A DNA stretch of 64,000 nt, taken from positions 1 to 64,000 of the forward strand of contig OZ245804.1 in assembly GCA_965228265.1 (NCBI GenBank), in the 5' to 3' direction. Positions 37,256 through 46,828 of this stretch are shown here, in pieces. The DNA is from GCA-2732755 sp965228265 (GTDB lineage Bacteria > Planctomycetota > Phycisphaerae > Phycisphaerales > UBA1924). A program made the translations under genes and the position numbers. Each line of letters starts with the position of its first letter. The stretch's first letter is position 1. Below the pieces are notes generated by a model that was given only the letters and a program-made list of their open reading frames with translations, ran no database searches and was not told the origin of the DNA.

Positions 37256-38853
37256 GCGTGGACCGCCTTGGGCATCGTCGCGGCGATGTCGCCCGACTGG
37301 ATCGCCTTGCGCAGGGCGATGGCGTTCTTGACGGCGGGCCTTGGCTGGCCCGAAGTGTCGATGAGGCTGCCGGGCATCGGGCCCTTGGCGCCGGGCGGGA
37401 GTTCCTGCTCCTGCCAGACGAAGCTCATGACGCTCGGCTTGCTCACGATGACTTCCATCGCCCGGCGGAGCCAGTTGATGTCTTCCTCGTCGAGCACGCC
37501 CTCGCCCGGCTCGAGCGCCCGGCTGACCGCGGTGACCGCAAGCGGGCGGTCGAGCAGCGCGTAGCGGTCGATCGCGGCCGACAGCGACATCAGATCACGC
37601 CGGATGCATCCGGTCTTGGGGCGATCGAGTTCGAGGCGGATGCCCCAGGCGTCGACGCCGATGCCCGCCTGCTGGACCATCTCGGCGTAGAGCGCACCGG
37701 GCAGCGAGCGCGGGCGATGCCCGGGCTCGGCGCTGAAGGGGTGCAGCACTTCGATCTGCATCTTGCCCTGCGGGTGCAGCTTGCGGGCCAGGAGCATGGC
37801 CATGCGGGTCAGGTCCATCATCTGCTCGAACGAGAGCTGGAAGTTCTCGTTGCGGTTGAGGCCGCTGAGCACGGTCCAGCGGGGCACGGTCCGCCTGTAC
37901 CGGGTGATGACATTTTTGACGTGCTCGTAGACGACCTCGCGGAGCGTCTCGTAGTCGTGTTCCCAGATGTAGAGCCAGTCGGGCACGTTGGATCGGCCAA
38001 GATCCACAACCGGCCCGGCCGAGACGGGCATCTTCGAGTGGCGCACGGCCCATTCGATCCAGCGGTCGGTCGGGGTGAAGGCGTACTTGCCCTCGTCGGG
38101 TTCCATGTCGCGCCAGCGTGTCGGGAGCGAGATGAAGTCGCAGCCGGTCGTGATGAGGCTCTGGAGCGATTCCGAGAACTGAACCGGATTCAGCCCGACG
38201 GAGATCGCCGGCTTGACGGGCAGCACGAGGCCGGTGTCGTTGGGGCTCTTGACGGCCGGGCCTTGGACCGGGCCTTTGGAGAGGTCTTTGCCGGTGGCGT
38301 TCGCGTAGGCGGCACCGCTGACGCGGTCGGGCAGGGCGCGTTCGCTCTGAGCCAGAACGAGCGCATCACTGGCTTTGAGCGCCAGATCAATGGCTTCGCG
38401 CGCCATCTTGTCGGCTTCCTGCGCGTACGAGCCGTCCTCGCCCTGGTTGAGGCGGTGGCTCACGAGCGCTCTTGTGAAGGCCAGCCGGGCTTCCTCGAGC
38501 GCGAGCATCGCGGGGTGATCGCTTGCCAGATCGAAGAGCGACCAGTCCTCGAGTTTGTTGAGGAGCGTCATGATCCGCTGACGCGCCAGTTCGAGGCTCA
38601 GCAGATACGGGTGGTCGCGTTCGGGCAGCAGGCAGGTCTGGAGATAGAGCGGCGAGCCGTCGTGCTCCTCGAGGGGCGGGAAGACCGTCGCCAGGCCCGC
38701 GGCCTCGGCGGAGTGCTTCTCGCACACGATGCGCCCGGGGACGGCGCGGACCTCGGCCGGGACGGGGACCTCGTCCTGACCGAACACATGCGACTCGGCG
38801 GTGGCCCAGTCGGACGCGGGACCTGTGCTGTCGAATACGGCAAAGCTGAGCAT
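37252..38853 (-). CDS. GH10-like TIM-barrel protein, probably catalytically inactive
   Basis: 533 residues from ATG 38853. The N-terminal about 210 residues are helical with no known domain. From about residue 217 the chain follows a GH10 (endo-xylanase) barrel: FISLPTRWRDMEPDEGKYAF, a helix-strand pattern, VPDWLYIWEH, VKNVITRYRRTVPRW. At the acid/base WDVVNE position it reads W326-T-V-L-S-G331 and at the nucleophile ITELD position PLAVTAVSR, so both Glu are missing. No signal peptide, unusual for a secreted xylanase. Operon start, coupled to comEA. Probably a binding or structural relative. Confidence 0.72.
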   Translation of the reverse strand: MLSFAVFDSTGPASDWATAESHVFGQDEVPVPAEVRAVPGRIVCEKHSAEAAGLATVFPPLEEHDGSPLYLQTCLLPERDHPYLLSLELARQRIMTLLNKLEDWSLFDLASDHPAMLALEEARLAFTRALVSHRLNQGEDGSYAQEADKMAREAIDLALKASDALVLAQSERALPDRVSGAAYANATGKDLSKGPVQGPAVKSPNDTGLVLPVKPAISVGLNPVQFSESLQSLITTGCDFISLPTRWRDMEPDEGKYAFTPTDRWIEWAVRHSKMPVSAGPVVDLGRSNVPDWLYIWEHDYETLREVVYEHVKNVITRYRRTVPRWTVLSGLNRNENFQLSFEQMMDLTRMAMLLARKLHPQGKMQIEVLHPFSAEPGHRPRSLPGALYAEMVQQAGIGVDAWGIRLELDRPKTGCIRRDLMSLSAAIDRYALLDRPLAVTAVSRALEPGEGVLDEEDINWLRRAMEVIVSKPSVMSFVWQEQELPPGAKGPMPGSLIDTSGQPRPAVKNAIALRKAIQSGDIAATMPKAVHA

Positions 38854-38981
38854 CGCTCTGGAGGACCTCCCGGGTGGCATTGCACGCCCTGCGGACCGTA
38901 CCCGATCCGGCGCGGGGGCGCTTGGTGCCTCCCTACGATATCTGGCTCGGAGCCCCTCCATCAAAGGACTCGCTGGGAAAC

Positions 38982-39923
38982 ATGCCAAGCCTGTTTCAAT
39001 CCGATCTCGCTTTGCCCGTCAGAAGGGGCAAGGTGCGTGATGTGTACGAACTGGGACCGGACACAACCGGAACCGATCGCCTGCTCATGGTCGCCTCGGA
39101 CCGCCTCTCGGCCTTCGATGTGGTCCTGCCCACGCCCGTGCCGGGCAAGGGGCAGCTTCTGACCTCGATCGCGGCCTTCTGGCTCCGCTGGATCGAGCAC
39201 GAGGGGCTCTGCCGGACGCACCTGATCTCGACCGATGCTGGGGATATCCCTGATTCGGCGCTCAAACCGGGTGGGACGACCCGAAAGGACCTGGCGGGCC
39301 GAATCACGATCGGCCGCCGATGCGGCGTGCTGCCCGTCGAGTGCGTCGTCCGCGGCTACCTCGAAGGATCGGGCTGGAAGGACTACCAGGCGACGGGCTC
39401 GGTCTGTGGCGTCAAGCTGCCCGGGGGCCTGGTCCAGTGCGACAAGCTCCCCGAGCCGATCTTCACGCCCGCGACCAAGGCCGAGCAGGGCGAGCACGAC
39501 GAGAACATCAGCGAAGACACGGCCCGCGCGATCATCGGCGATGAGCGACTCGAGCAGGTGAAGCGCATCTCGCTGGCGATCTATGAACGGGCGTCGGCGT
39601 ACGCGGCGGACCGCGGGGTGATCATCGCCGACACCAAGTTCGAGTTCGGCATCGACCCGAGCGAGCCGGACGGCGAGCCGATCCTGATCGACGAGGCGCT
39701 CACGCCCGACAGCAGCCGATTCTGGCCCGCCGAGACGTACGAGCCGGGACACGCGCAGCAGAGCTTCGACAAGCAGTTCGTGCGCGAGTATCTGGAGTCG
39801 CTCGTCGAGCGCGAGCGCTGGGACAAAGCCGAGCCCGGGCCCGAGCTGCCGGCGGATGTCATCGCGGGCACGCTCGATCGGTACCGGGCAGTGCGGACGC
39901 TGCTCACCGGCGAATCCGAGTAA
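38982..39923 (+). CDS. purC: SAICAR synthetase (purine biosynthesis)
   Basis: 313 residues, ATG 38982 (the frame is open to 38874 but that part overlaps the divergent promoter). ATP-grasp-like: RRGKVRDVYELG phosphate-binding loop, SDRLSAFDVVLPTPVPGKG, PVECVVRGYLEGSGWKDYQA, and EQGEHDENIS, with DTKFEFGID and IDEALTPDSSRFWPA. Converts CAIR plus Asp to SAICAR. Length about 300 indicates the longer, yeast-like/PurC-II type. Divergent from the GH10-like gene. Confidence 0.96.
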   Translation: MPSLFQSDLALPVRRGKVRDVYELGPDTTGTDRLLMVASDRLSAFDVVLPTPVPGKGQLLTSIAAFWLRWIEHEGLCRTHLISTDAGDIPDSALKPGGTTRKDLAGRITIGRRCGVLPVECVVRGYLEGSGWKDYQATGSVCGVKLPGGLVQCDKLPEPIFTPATKAEQGEHDENISEDTARAIIGDERLEQVKRISLAIYERASAYAADRGVIIADTKFEFGIDPSEPDGEPILIDEALTPDSSRFWPAETYEPGHAQQSFDKQFVREYLESLVERERWDKAEPGPELPADVIAGTLDRYRAVRTLLTGESE

Positions 39924-40003
39924 GCCCAGAGTCAGCCATTGATCGCGATGCGCCCCCACTTACGCGAGGGCTCGATTCCGTCGGGCACTGCGCGCGGGCG
40001 TGG

Positions 40004-41989
40004 CTACTTGATATCGATGTTGTAGTCGCGCTGCTGCTGCTGGCGCAGGGCTTCCATCTCGAGACGGAACTGGTCGATGCCGATGGGCGGCGGGAAGACC
40101 TCGTTGAAGGGTCGGCCCTCGCCCGCGGCGGCTCGCTCGTTCATGGTTTCACTGAGCTCGCGCTCCAGAATCCAGTAGGCGTACTGGCGCAGCTCGTTCG
40201 GGGCGGCCAGGTACATGGCTTCGCGCTCGGACTCGCTGAGCGATGCGAGCAGGTTGGTGAACACGCCGCCGGCGAGCACGCGGAAGTCCTTGGGCAGGTT
40301 TTCCATGCGTCCGGTTTCGGGGTTGGCGAGCATGCCGCCCTTGTTCTGCTCGCGGATGAAGTACTCGTGGAACTGTCGGGCCCAGCGGTACTGGCTGAGG
40401 AAGAGGTCCTGATCGCCGGCGAGCAGGCCGCTGGTGTACGCGCCCATGAGCGCGGCCGTGATCTGGTTCACGTAGAGCGAGGGCGAGGTGTATCGCCCCA
40501 TCATTTCCCACTCGACGTACTGGTCGATGGGCCAGCTGAGTTTCTCGTCGGCTTCCCAGTCGTTGATGTTGCGGCCGGGCCAGGTGAGCAGCTTGTGGCG
40601 GTACTCCATGGCTTTGTCGAGATCGCCCCGGCGGTAGTAGTGCAGGATGGCGTCCTGGAGGAAGTTCTCGAAGCCGGCGGCGTAGTTGGTGTAGGTGCGC
40701 TTCATGGAGGTGGCGATGCCGCCGCGGCTGGCGACGTCTTCGAGCTGGTCGCCGTAGGAATCGATGAAGAAGGTGTTGGGCATGGCCATGTAGTAGGCGT
40801 ACTTGCCCTGCTCGAATTCGAGGAAGTCGAAGTAGAGCTCGCTCGAGCGGAAGAGCTCCTGGATCGAGTGCATGACGAGCCGGTCGGTGTTGGTGAAGTC
40901 GAAGTCGGTCTTGTTCTGTTCCTCGACGCGACCGAGCCCGCGTTCGACGCCCAGGCGTGCCCAGTAGAGCGAATGGGCCGCGGGGTGGCGCCAGTCGAGC
41001 GGCCCGAAATCGCGGGTGTACCGGGCCATCCGCGAGGGGTCCATGTTGTAGGTGTCGAGCAGAACGCGTTTGCGGAGGTGGGCGATGTAGACGCTCCAGG
41101 CGTTCTCGAGCTGGGGCTCGTGCATGAGCCTGCTGAGTGTCTGGATGCGTTCGAGCTCGTCCTCGTCGATGACACCCAGGATGTCGCCCAGGCGGTCGTC
41201 GCTCATGTTCTTGCGGTGGAGCTCTTCGTGGACGGCGTATCGACGGAGCGAGTCGAGCGGGGCCTCGGTGCCGAAGAGGTCCTCGAGCGCGGCGATCAGC
41301 TCGGCGACGAGGGGTTCTTCCTGGATCGCGCCTTCGATGGTGTCGGGCGCGGTGGCGACCTCATCGAGCCAGTTGCCGTAGGCCTCGATCGCCTGCTCGC
41401 GTGTGCGCATCTCGGGCCCGGGGGGCGGTGGCGGGCCGAGGACAACGGTCCATTCCTCGGCGACCTTGCGTTTGTAGTACTGGTTCGCGTCGTCGGTCAC
41501 GCCCTGGATTTTGTGGAGGAAGATCCAGGCCAACTCCTTGTGCAGGAGCATGTCGTTCGGGTTCTGGGGGATACCCTCGTCTCGGAGGAGGCGCACGCCG
41601 GAATCGACCCACTGCCAGCGCTCGTCCGGGGTCTGCGTGGAGACGGAGATGTTGTACGCGAGGTTCCACGCGTGGAAGACCCAGACGCGCGGGAAGCGTG
41701 GCTGGAGCTTGGTGATCGTCTCGGCGAGCTCGATGGCCTCGTAGTACTTGCCTTCTTCCTGGAGGCGGTTGGCGCGGATCCAGAGCATGTTGACGAACAC
41801 GCCGCGGAACGCGCCCATCGCGATGCCGACGGCGACCTCGGGGCTGTCGTTGTCGGCGGCGGTGTCGGCCATCACAAGCCGGTGCCGGCCGCTCGATTCC
41901 GTGATCGTCGTGCCGACCACGCCCGAGCCTGCGAGCAGGACGACTATGACGGCCCCGGCGATGATCTGGATGAGCTTGTCGTGCGACAC
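40004..41989 (-). CDS. Membrane-anchored TPR-like protein of the SPFH-ABC operon
   Basis: About 661 residues from GTG 41989 (19 bp after the permease stop); a longer frame to 42037 overlaps the permease. One TM helix (LIQIIAGAVIVVLLAGSGVV) near the N-terminus, then an extracytoplasmic helical region. One TPR-like motif is clear (QEEGKYYEAIELAETITKLQ). Later segments are helix-rich with aromatic spacing and no catalytic signature. I do not recognise the family; it is the terminal gene of the six-gene SPFH-ABC set, so a periplasmic accessory for the transporter is plausible. Confidence 0.75.
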   Translation of the reverse strand: MSHDKLIQIIAGAVIVVLLAGSGVVGTTITESSGRHRLVMADTAADNDSPEVAVGIAMGAFRGVFVNMLWIRANRLQEEGKYYEAIELAETITKLQPRFPRVWVFHAWNLAYNISVSTQTPDERWQWVDSGVRLLRDEGIPQNPNDMLLHKELAWIFLHKIQGVTDDANQYYKRKVAEEWTVVLGPPPPPGPEMRTREQAIEAYGNWLDEVATAPDTIEGAIQEEPLVAELIAALEDLFGTEAPLDSLRRYAVHEELHRKNMSDDRLGDILGVIDEDELERIQTLSRLMHEPQLENAWSVYIAHLRKRVLLDTYNMDPSRMARYTRDFGPLDWRHPAAHSLYWARLGVERGLGRVEEQNKTDFDFTNTDRLVMHSIQELFRSSELYFDFLEFEQGKYAYYMAMPNTFFIDSYGDQLEDVASRGGIATSMKRTYTNYAAGFENFLQDAILHYYRRGDLDKAMEYRHKLLTWPGRNINDWEADEKLSWPIDQYVEWEMMGRYTSPSLYVNQITAALMGAYTSGLLAGDQDLFLSQYRWARQFHEYFIREQNKGGMLANPETGRMENLPKDFRVLAGGVFTNLLASLSESEREAMYLAAPNELRQYAYWILERELSETMNERAAAGEGRPFNEVFPPPIGIDQFRLEMEALRQQQQRDYNIDIK

Positions 41990-42008
41990 GCCTTGGGGTT
42001 CCTTTGGC

Positions 42009-44081
42009 CTACTGGCCCGAGTAGATCGCCAACTCACGCTTGCGGAAGATCAAAACACTCCCGAAGAACAGCACGAAGCACCAGACGCCGATCACGGCCC
42101 CGGCGACCATCATGTCTACGCCCCCCACCATCTGCCCGTTCACGAGTTTCTCGACGGGCTTGAGGTCCGCGTAGACGTTGAAGATCCACGACACGCCGTA
42201 GGAGATGAACGAGATCGCAAGCTTGAGGAAGTTGATCTGGTCATCGCTGCCCAGCGTGGAGTAGTTGTCGACGGCGAGCCGGACGTAACCGGCGCTCTCG
42301 GCCATCAGGAAGACGCCGAAGCTGACCATGCTGGCGACGGGGAACGAGAGGAACGTGGAGCAGAAGATGCCGAGCATCGCCAGGAACGCGAGCTTGAGCC
42401 AGAGGATGGCCATCGTGCGCGCGTAGTTGGCGTGGTAGCTGCCCGCGGGATAGCTGATGGCCAGCCCGCCGCCGGGGAATTGGATGTGCTCGTCGTTGGG
42501 GATGATGACCGGGCTGAGGATGCGCCCGGCTTCGTCGGTCTGGTAGGCGAACTGCCCGTTGGAGATCTGGATCGCAAAGCGGCCCTTGTCGATCATCTCG
42601 CCGGCGGTGATGTACTGGGCGCCGGGCAGCCGGTCGGCCTTGTACGCCTCCATCGCGCGTGTGAACGAGGGATCGTCGGGCAGGATGACGCGGGGCATCG
42701 GCTCACGCGCATCGGCGGGCAGGATCAGGATCGGCGCCAGCGGCAGCGAGTGCGAGTGCCCGAGGCCCGTCGGCCGGACGATCGGTGCCGTGCCGGCCAA
42801 CTGGAACGAGAGCTTGTACTGGCGGTCGGGCTCGTTGGCGGCCGAATCGATGCGGTAGCGCAGCACGAGGGGGACGTCCGCGTCCGGCGCGAGATCGATC
42901 CCCTCGAAGATGAATGTCCGCGATGCGCTCCGATCGATCGCGAAGTAGAGCATGCGGTTCTGCTTGAGGATGTCCTCGCGGAACTTCGTTTCGATGTCGG
43001 GCGTGAAGACGTAGCTCGGGTCCGTCTGGCGGATCTGCTCGATGCGGCGCTGGATGATGCTCTGGATCGTCTCTTCGTCGAGTTTGGGCTCGGTCGCCTC
43101 GACCGTGCGCTGGGCGCTGAGGATCTGTGTCTCGAGCACGAGACGGTCTTCGCTCAGCCCCTCGTCGGCGTAGGCGATGAACGCCTCTTTCTCGCCGATC
43201 GCGGGCTGGTTGCGGAGGTACTCGACAAAGAGAAACACGCCGGAACTGCTGACGGCCAGCAGCACGCCCGCGAGCGCCACGACGCCCACCCACTTGCCCA
43301 GCAGGTACCGCCAGGGCGCGACGGGCTTGGTCATGGTCTGCCAGATGATCTTGTCGCGCTGCTCGGTGCTGACCGTGCTGACGCTGAAGAAGACCGTCAG
43401 GAGTGCGATGAGCCAGAACGACCCGCCCGTGCCAAACTGCATGAACGACTGGACGCGGTATCGGAGGGGCTGGTCGGCGTCGAGCAAGCCCGGCAGGGCC
43501 GCCAGCCCGAAGATGAGCAGCACGATGAAGACGATCGAGAGTCGGAGTCGAACGGCCTCGGCGAGGACGTTGCGTGCGATCGCGCGGACCGGGCCCTTGC
43601 CGCTCAGCAGCATCCGGGCGCCCTGCATGAGCGCCGAGAACGCGGCGGCGAGGATGACGATCGCCATGATGAGTTTGGAGAAATCGCGGGTGGACTCGAA
43701 GAGCCAGAGCGGAGCCGCGACGACCGCGAGCACCAGCCCCAGCACGGAGTAGGTCACCCCGAGGCCCAGCCAGACCACGATGAGCGCGCCGATGGCGACG
43801 ATGCCCGCGCCGATGATGGTGCCCGAGGGGCCCCGCGCGTCCTTGAGCACGGTCTCGAGCATGAGCTGCGCCGAGTCGGTGTTGGTGATGGTCGAGCCGA
43901 CGCCGGTCGTGCTCTCGGGCGCTGTCTCGGCGGATCGCTGGATGACCGGCGAAGCGGAAGCCACGTACGCGGCGACCGACACGCCGATGAAGGCGAGCAC
44001 AATCACCGCCGAGGCGATGTACTTGAAGCCCCGGCTTTGCTGGACGCTGTCGGCACGGGCCTTGAGTTCGCCGAGTTTCAC
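42009..44081 (-). CDS. Large ABC-2-type permease
   Basis: 690 residues, GTG start overlapping the ATPase stop (GTGA). N-terminal helices at about 21-43, 88-130, 137-155, 188-208 and 227-245; QRDKIIWQTMTKPVAPWRYL plus GKWVGVVALAGVLL is the ABC-2 permease signature region. A long exported segment (about 290-560, with the two jelly-roll-like stretches FEGIDLAPDADVPLVLRYR and PTGLGHSHSLPLAPIL) is inserted before the last helices (MVSFGVFLMAESAGYVRL and others). Likely exports or removes a lipid or polymer. Partner of the ATPase gene upstream. Confidence 0.85.
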   Translation of the reverse strand: MKLGELKARADSVQQSRGFKYIASAVIVLAFIGVSVAAYVASASPVIQRSAETAPESTTGVGSTITNTDSAQLMLETVLKDARGPSGTIIGAGIVAIGALIVVWLGLGVTYSVLGLVLAVVAAPLWLFESTRDFSKLIMAIVILAAAFSALMQGARMLLSGKGPVRAIARNVLAEAVRLRLSIVFIVLLIFGLAALPGLLDADQPLRYRVQSFMQFGTGGSFWLIALLTVFFSVSTVSTEQRDKIIWQTMTKPVAPWRYLLGKWVGVVALAGVLLAVSSSGVFLFVEYLRNQPAIGEKEAFIAYADEGLSEDRLVLETQILSAQRTVEATEPKLDEETIQSIIQRRIEQIRQTDPSYVFTPDIETKFREDILKQNRMLYFAIDRSASRTFIFEGIDLAPDADVPLVLRYRIDSAANEPDRQYKLSFQLAGTAPIVRPTGLGHSHSLPLAPILILPADAREPMPRVILPDDPSFTRAMEAYKADRLPGAQYITAGEMIDKGRFAIQISNGQFAYQTDEAGRILSPVIIPNDEHIQFPGGGLAISYPAGSYHANYARTMAILWLKLAFLAMLGIFCSTFLSFPVASMVSFGVFLMAESAGYVRLAVDNYSTLGSDDQINFLKLAISFISYGVSWIFNVYADLKPVEKLVNGQMVGGVDMMVAGAVIGVWCFVLFFGSVLIFRKRELAIYSGQ

Positions 44082-45388
44082 GGCGTCTGCCCCCCACCCT
44101 TGCCCGGCTCGTCGGTGTCATCCAGCAGCGAGCTGATGACATCGAGATCCACATCGCCCCCGTCTTTCGGGGCGCGATCGGGCGAGGGCTTCGGCGCGGC
44201 GGGCTCGGACGAATCGGTCCGGGACACGGACTTGGACTCTCGCTCCGGCTCGGGTTTGCGCTGCGGTTCGGGTTCGGGTTCGTCGGCGGCGACGAGTTCG
44301 TCCACCACGCTGCGCTCGGTCTCCGCATCGGCCACGGCATCGGCGGCCTGCTTGGCGCGTTTCTGCTCGGCCTCGGGCACCGGCTCGGGCTCGGCCGAGA
44401 CCAGCTTGTCGATCAGTTCCTCGCCTGAGGATTCGTCCGTCTTGCCGGAAGCAAGGAACGACGCGGTCTCGCCCTCGCCGCTGGCGCCGGAGGTCTCGAC
44501 GCGGTCGGCCTTGGCCTTCTGCACGATCTCGAGGAATTTCTCTTCGAGCTTCTGACGCGGGTGAGTGACGGCAAGCATGCTCTTGGTCCCACCGGATCGG
44601 CGCCGGATGACCTCGTCGATCTCGGCGATGGTCTCGTCGTCGAGCACATCGGTCTCGATGGTGGTCTTGGAGTGCTTGGTGAGCAGCGAGTCGGTCGTGC
44701 CCTCGTCGCGGATCTTGCCGCCGTAGAGAATGACCATCCGGTCGACCACGTCCTCGACATCGGAGAGGAGGTGGCTCGAGAGGAGCACGGTCTTGCCGCG
44801 CCGCCCGAGCTCGATGATCAGGTCCTTGACCTGCTTGGTGCCGATCGGGTCGAGGCCCGTGGTCGGCTCATCGAGGATGAGAAAGTCCGGGTCGTTGATG
44901 AGCGCCTGGGCGAGGCCGATGCGGCGCTGCATGCCCTTGGAGTACTCGCGCACCGGCCGGTGCTGCGCGGCGGTCAGGCCGACCATGTCGAGCAGTTCGT
45001 CGATGCGCCGGGTGCGCGTTTTGACGTCGAGCTCGAAGAGCTTGGCGTAGTACTCGAGCGTCTCGCGGGCGTTGAGGAAGGGGTAGAGGTAGCTCTCCTC
45101 GGGGAGGTAGCCGATGCGTTTCTTCGTCTCGACGTCCGAGGGCGACTTGCCGAAGACCACGAGGCGACCCCGGGTCGGGTTGAGCAGCCCGAGGATCATC
45201 TTGATCGTCGTGGACTTGCCCGAGCCGTTGGGGCCGAGCAGGCCGAAGATCTCGTGCGGCATGATCTCGAGTGAGAGATCCTCGACCGCGCGGACGCGGG
45301 GCCGCATCCAGAAATCCTTGAAGACCTTGGTCAGCCGCTGGCAGGCGACGACGGGTGTCTGGCTCTTATGTGCTGGCGCGTCTGCCAA
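44078..45388 (-). CDS. ABC transporter ATPase with long acidic C-terminal tail
   Basis: 436 residues from TTG 45388 with GGAG ten bases upstream. Standard ATPase in the first about 300 residues: Walker A GLLGPNGSGKSTTIKM, signature YSKGMQRRIGLAQALIND, Walker B DFLILDEPTTGLDP, H-loop TVLLSSHLLSD. Related to the CcmA/NatA export group. The last about 130 residues are Glu/Pro/Ala-rich and disordered-looking (AAEPEPVPEAEQ-type), ending SLLDDTDEPGKGGG; such tails may contact the SPFH proteins. Coupled by 4-bp overlap to the permease and 15 bp from the SPFH gene. Confidence 0.92.
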   Translation of the reverse strand: MADAPAHKSQTPVVACQRLTKVFKDFWMRPRVRAVEDLSLEIMPHEIFGLLGPNGSGKSTTIKMILGLLNPTRGRLVVFGKSPSDVETKKRIGYLPEESYLYPFLNARETLEYYAKLFELDVKTRTRRIDELLDMVGLTAAQHRPVREYSKGMQRRIGLAQALINDPDFLILDEPTTGLDPIGTKQVKDLIIELGRRGKTVLLSSHLLSDVEDVVDRMVILYGGKIRDEGTTDSLLTKHSKTTIETDVLDDETIAEIDEVIRRRSGGTKSMLAVTHPRQKLEEKFLEIVQKAKADRVETSGASGEGETASFLASGKTDESSGEELIDKLVSAEPEPVPEAEQKRAKQAADAVADAETERSVVDELVAADEPEPEPQRKPEPERESKSVSRTDSSEPAAPKPSPDRAPKDGGDVDLDVISSLLDDTDEPGKGGGQTP

Positions 45389-45403
45389 GCTCGGGTGCTC
45401 CGG

Positions 45404-46828
45404 TTAGCGTTCGGTCTGGTTCACGTCTCTGAGTTGCGGCTGACTGATCTGTTCCTTGCGCTGCTCGTTGGCCTGGATGAGCAGCTCGCGGTTGCGAACT
45501 TTCTCCTGGTCACGCAGGATCTGCGGGTCGCGGTTGAGCAGCAGTTCGAGGACGTCCGTGCCGCGGGGCAGGAACATCGCCTGCACCGTGTCCTTCTTGA
45601 GGAACTCCCCGATCGCGTCCGACCACTCGCGGGTGATCAGCACGCCCCGGTTGCCCTCGTACTGCTCGAGCTTCGAGCGGAAGCGGGTCACGTCGGCCTG
45701 CGCACGGTCACGCACACGACGCCGATAGGTCTCGGCATCGCTGATGAGGCGGGTCACCTCGCCCGAGACGAGCCCTTCCTGAACGACCAGCGGCTCCTCG
45801 TCCTCGAAGACGGGTTCAACGGTGACCTCTTCGCCCATCAACACCGACTCGATCGCGGCCAGGAGCGTGCCCTGAGCCTCGGTGTTGCCGAGATCCGATG
45901 CACGCTCGTAGCGGTCGATCAGTTCGACGATCGACTGAGCCGCCCCACCGGCGACCTGGTTGAGCGTTGTCCGCGCGTCCTGCTGGGCGCGGTCACGCTC
46001 GGCGTTGGCGTTCGACTGGGCGCTGTTGACGGCTGCGAACTCGTTGTACAGATTGATCGGCGGCGCGGGATCGACCATGTCCAGACGCACGATCTGGATG
46101 CCCGAGTCCAGGCGGTCGAGCGCTTCCTGCGCAAACTGCTCGGCCCGGCGGGCCACCGAGCCCTCGGAACCGGCCGACTGCTTGAGCAGGTCCTCGATCG
46201 TCACCTCGGCCATCGCGCGCACCACGGCACGCTCGACCGAAAGGCGGATGATCTGGTCCTCCAGCTCGAAGTCATCGATATTCGTCAGCCAGTCGTTCGG
46301 CGCGGCACGCTCGTAGAGCACCTGCCACTTGGCGTGCGCCAGATTCTGATCGGCGGTGATGATCGAGCCGTCCTTCGTCGGGTCGTAGCTCCGGAACCCG
46401 CCGCGGGTGGCCAGTTCCTGCACGGTCTGGCTGCGCTGTCGCCCCTCGATCGCCGGGTAGAAGGCGTTGTCGATCCGCAGCGTCTGCTGGCCGATCTTGA
46501 CCTTCTTGAGCTCGCCGATGGGCGGCGGGTAGGCGAACTGGAAACCCGCGCCGAGGTTGGCGTCGGTGATCCGCCCGAATCGCAGGCGCACGGCTCGCTC
46601 GCTCTCGCTCACCGACTGGAAGCCGCTGAGCACGAACACCACGATGAGCCCGACCATGATCCAGCTCATGATCGTGTACGCGATGCGCAGCGCATCGAGG
46701 GCCGAGCGGTTGGCGCTGTCGAGCAGCGCACCGTCTTCGCTGGCTTGCTCCGATTCGCGCAGCGTCACGGACGCGTTGCCGCGAGAGACGGGCGTGGGAT
46801 CGAGCTGTTCGTTGTGCTCGTCCGTCAC
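45404..46828 (-). CDS. SPFH-domain protein (HflK/HflC-like), third of three
   Basis: 474 residues, GTG start overlapping the hflC-like stop. A charged N-terminus (about 45) precedes a TM helix (AYTIMSWIMVGLIVVFVLSG) and the SPFH/Band-7 domain: SESERAVRLRFGRITDANL, GAGFQFAYPPP, VSVERAVVRAMAEVTIEDL-like helix. A coiled coil (QAEAERDRAQQDARTTLNQ region, YRRRVRDRAQADVTRFRSKLE) follows. In E. coli HflK-HflC assemble into a cage around FtsH. Here the operon has three paralogues plus an ABC transporter, not ftsH. Confidence 0.88.
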   Translation of the reverse strand: MTDEHNEQLDPTPVSRGNASVTLRESEQASEDGALLDSANRSALDALRIAYTIMSWIMVGLIVVFVLSGFQSVSESERAVRLRFGRITDANLGAGFQFAYPPPIGELKKVKIGQQTLRIDNAFYPAIEGRQRSQTVQELATRGGFRSYDPTKDGSIITADQNLAHAKWQVLYERAAPNDWLTNIDDFELEDQIIRLSVERAVVRAMAEVTIEDLLKQSAGSEGSVARRAEQFAQEALDRLDSGIQIVRLDMVDPAPPINLYNEFAAVNSAQSNANAERDRAQQDARTTLNQVAGGAAQSIVELIDRYERASDLGNTEAQGTLLAAIESVLMGEEVTVEPVFEDEEPLVVQEGLVSGEVTRLISDAETYRRRVRDRAQADVTRFRSKLEQYEGNRGVLITREWSDAIGEFLKKDTVQAMFLPRGTDVLELLLNRDPQILRDQEKVRNRELLIQANEQRKEQISQPQLRDVNQTER

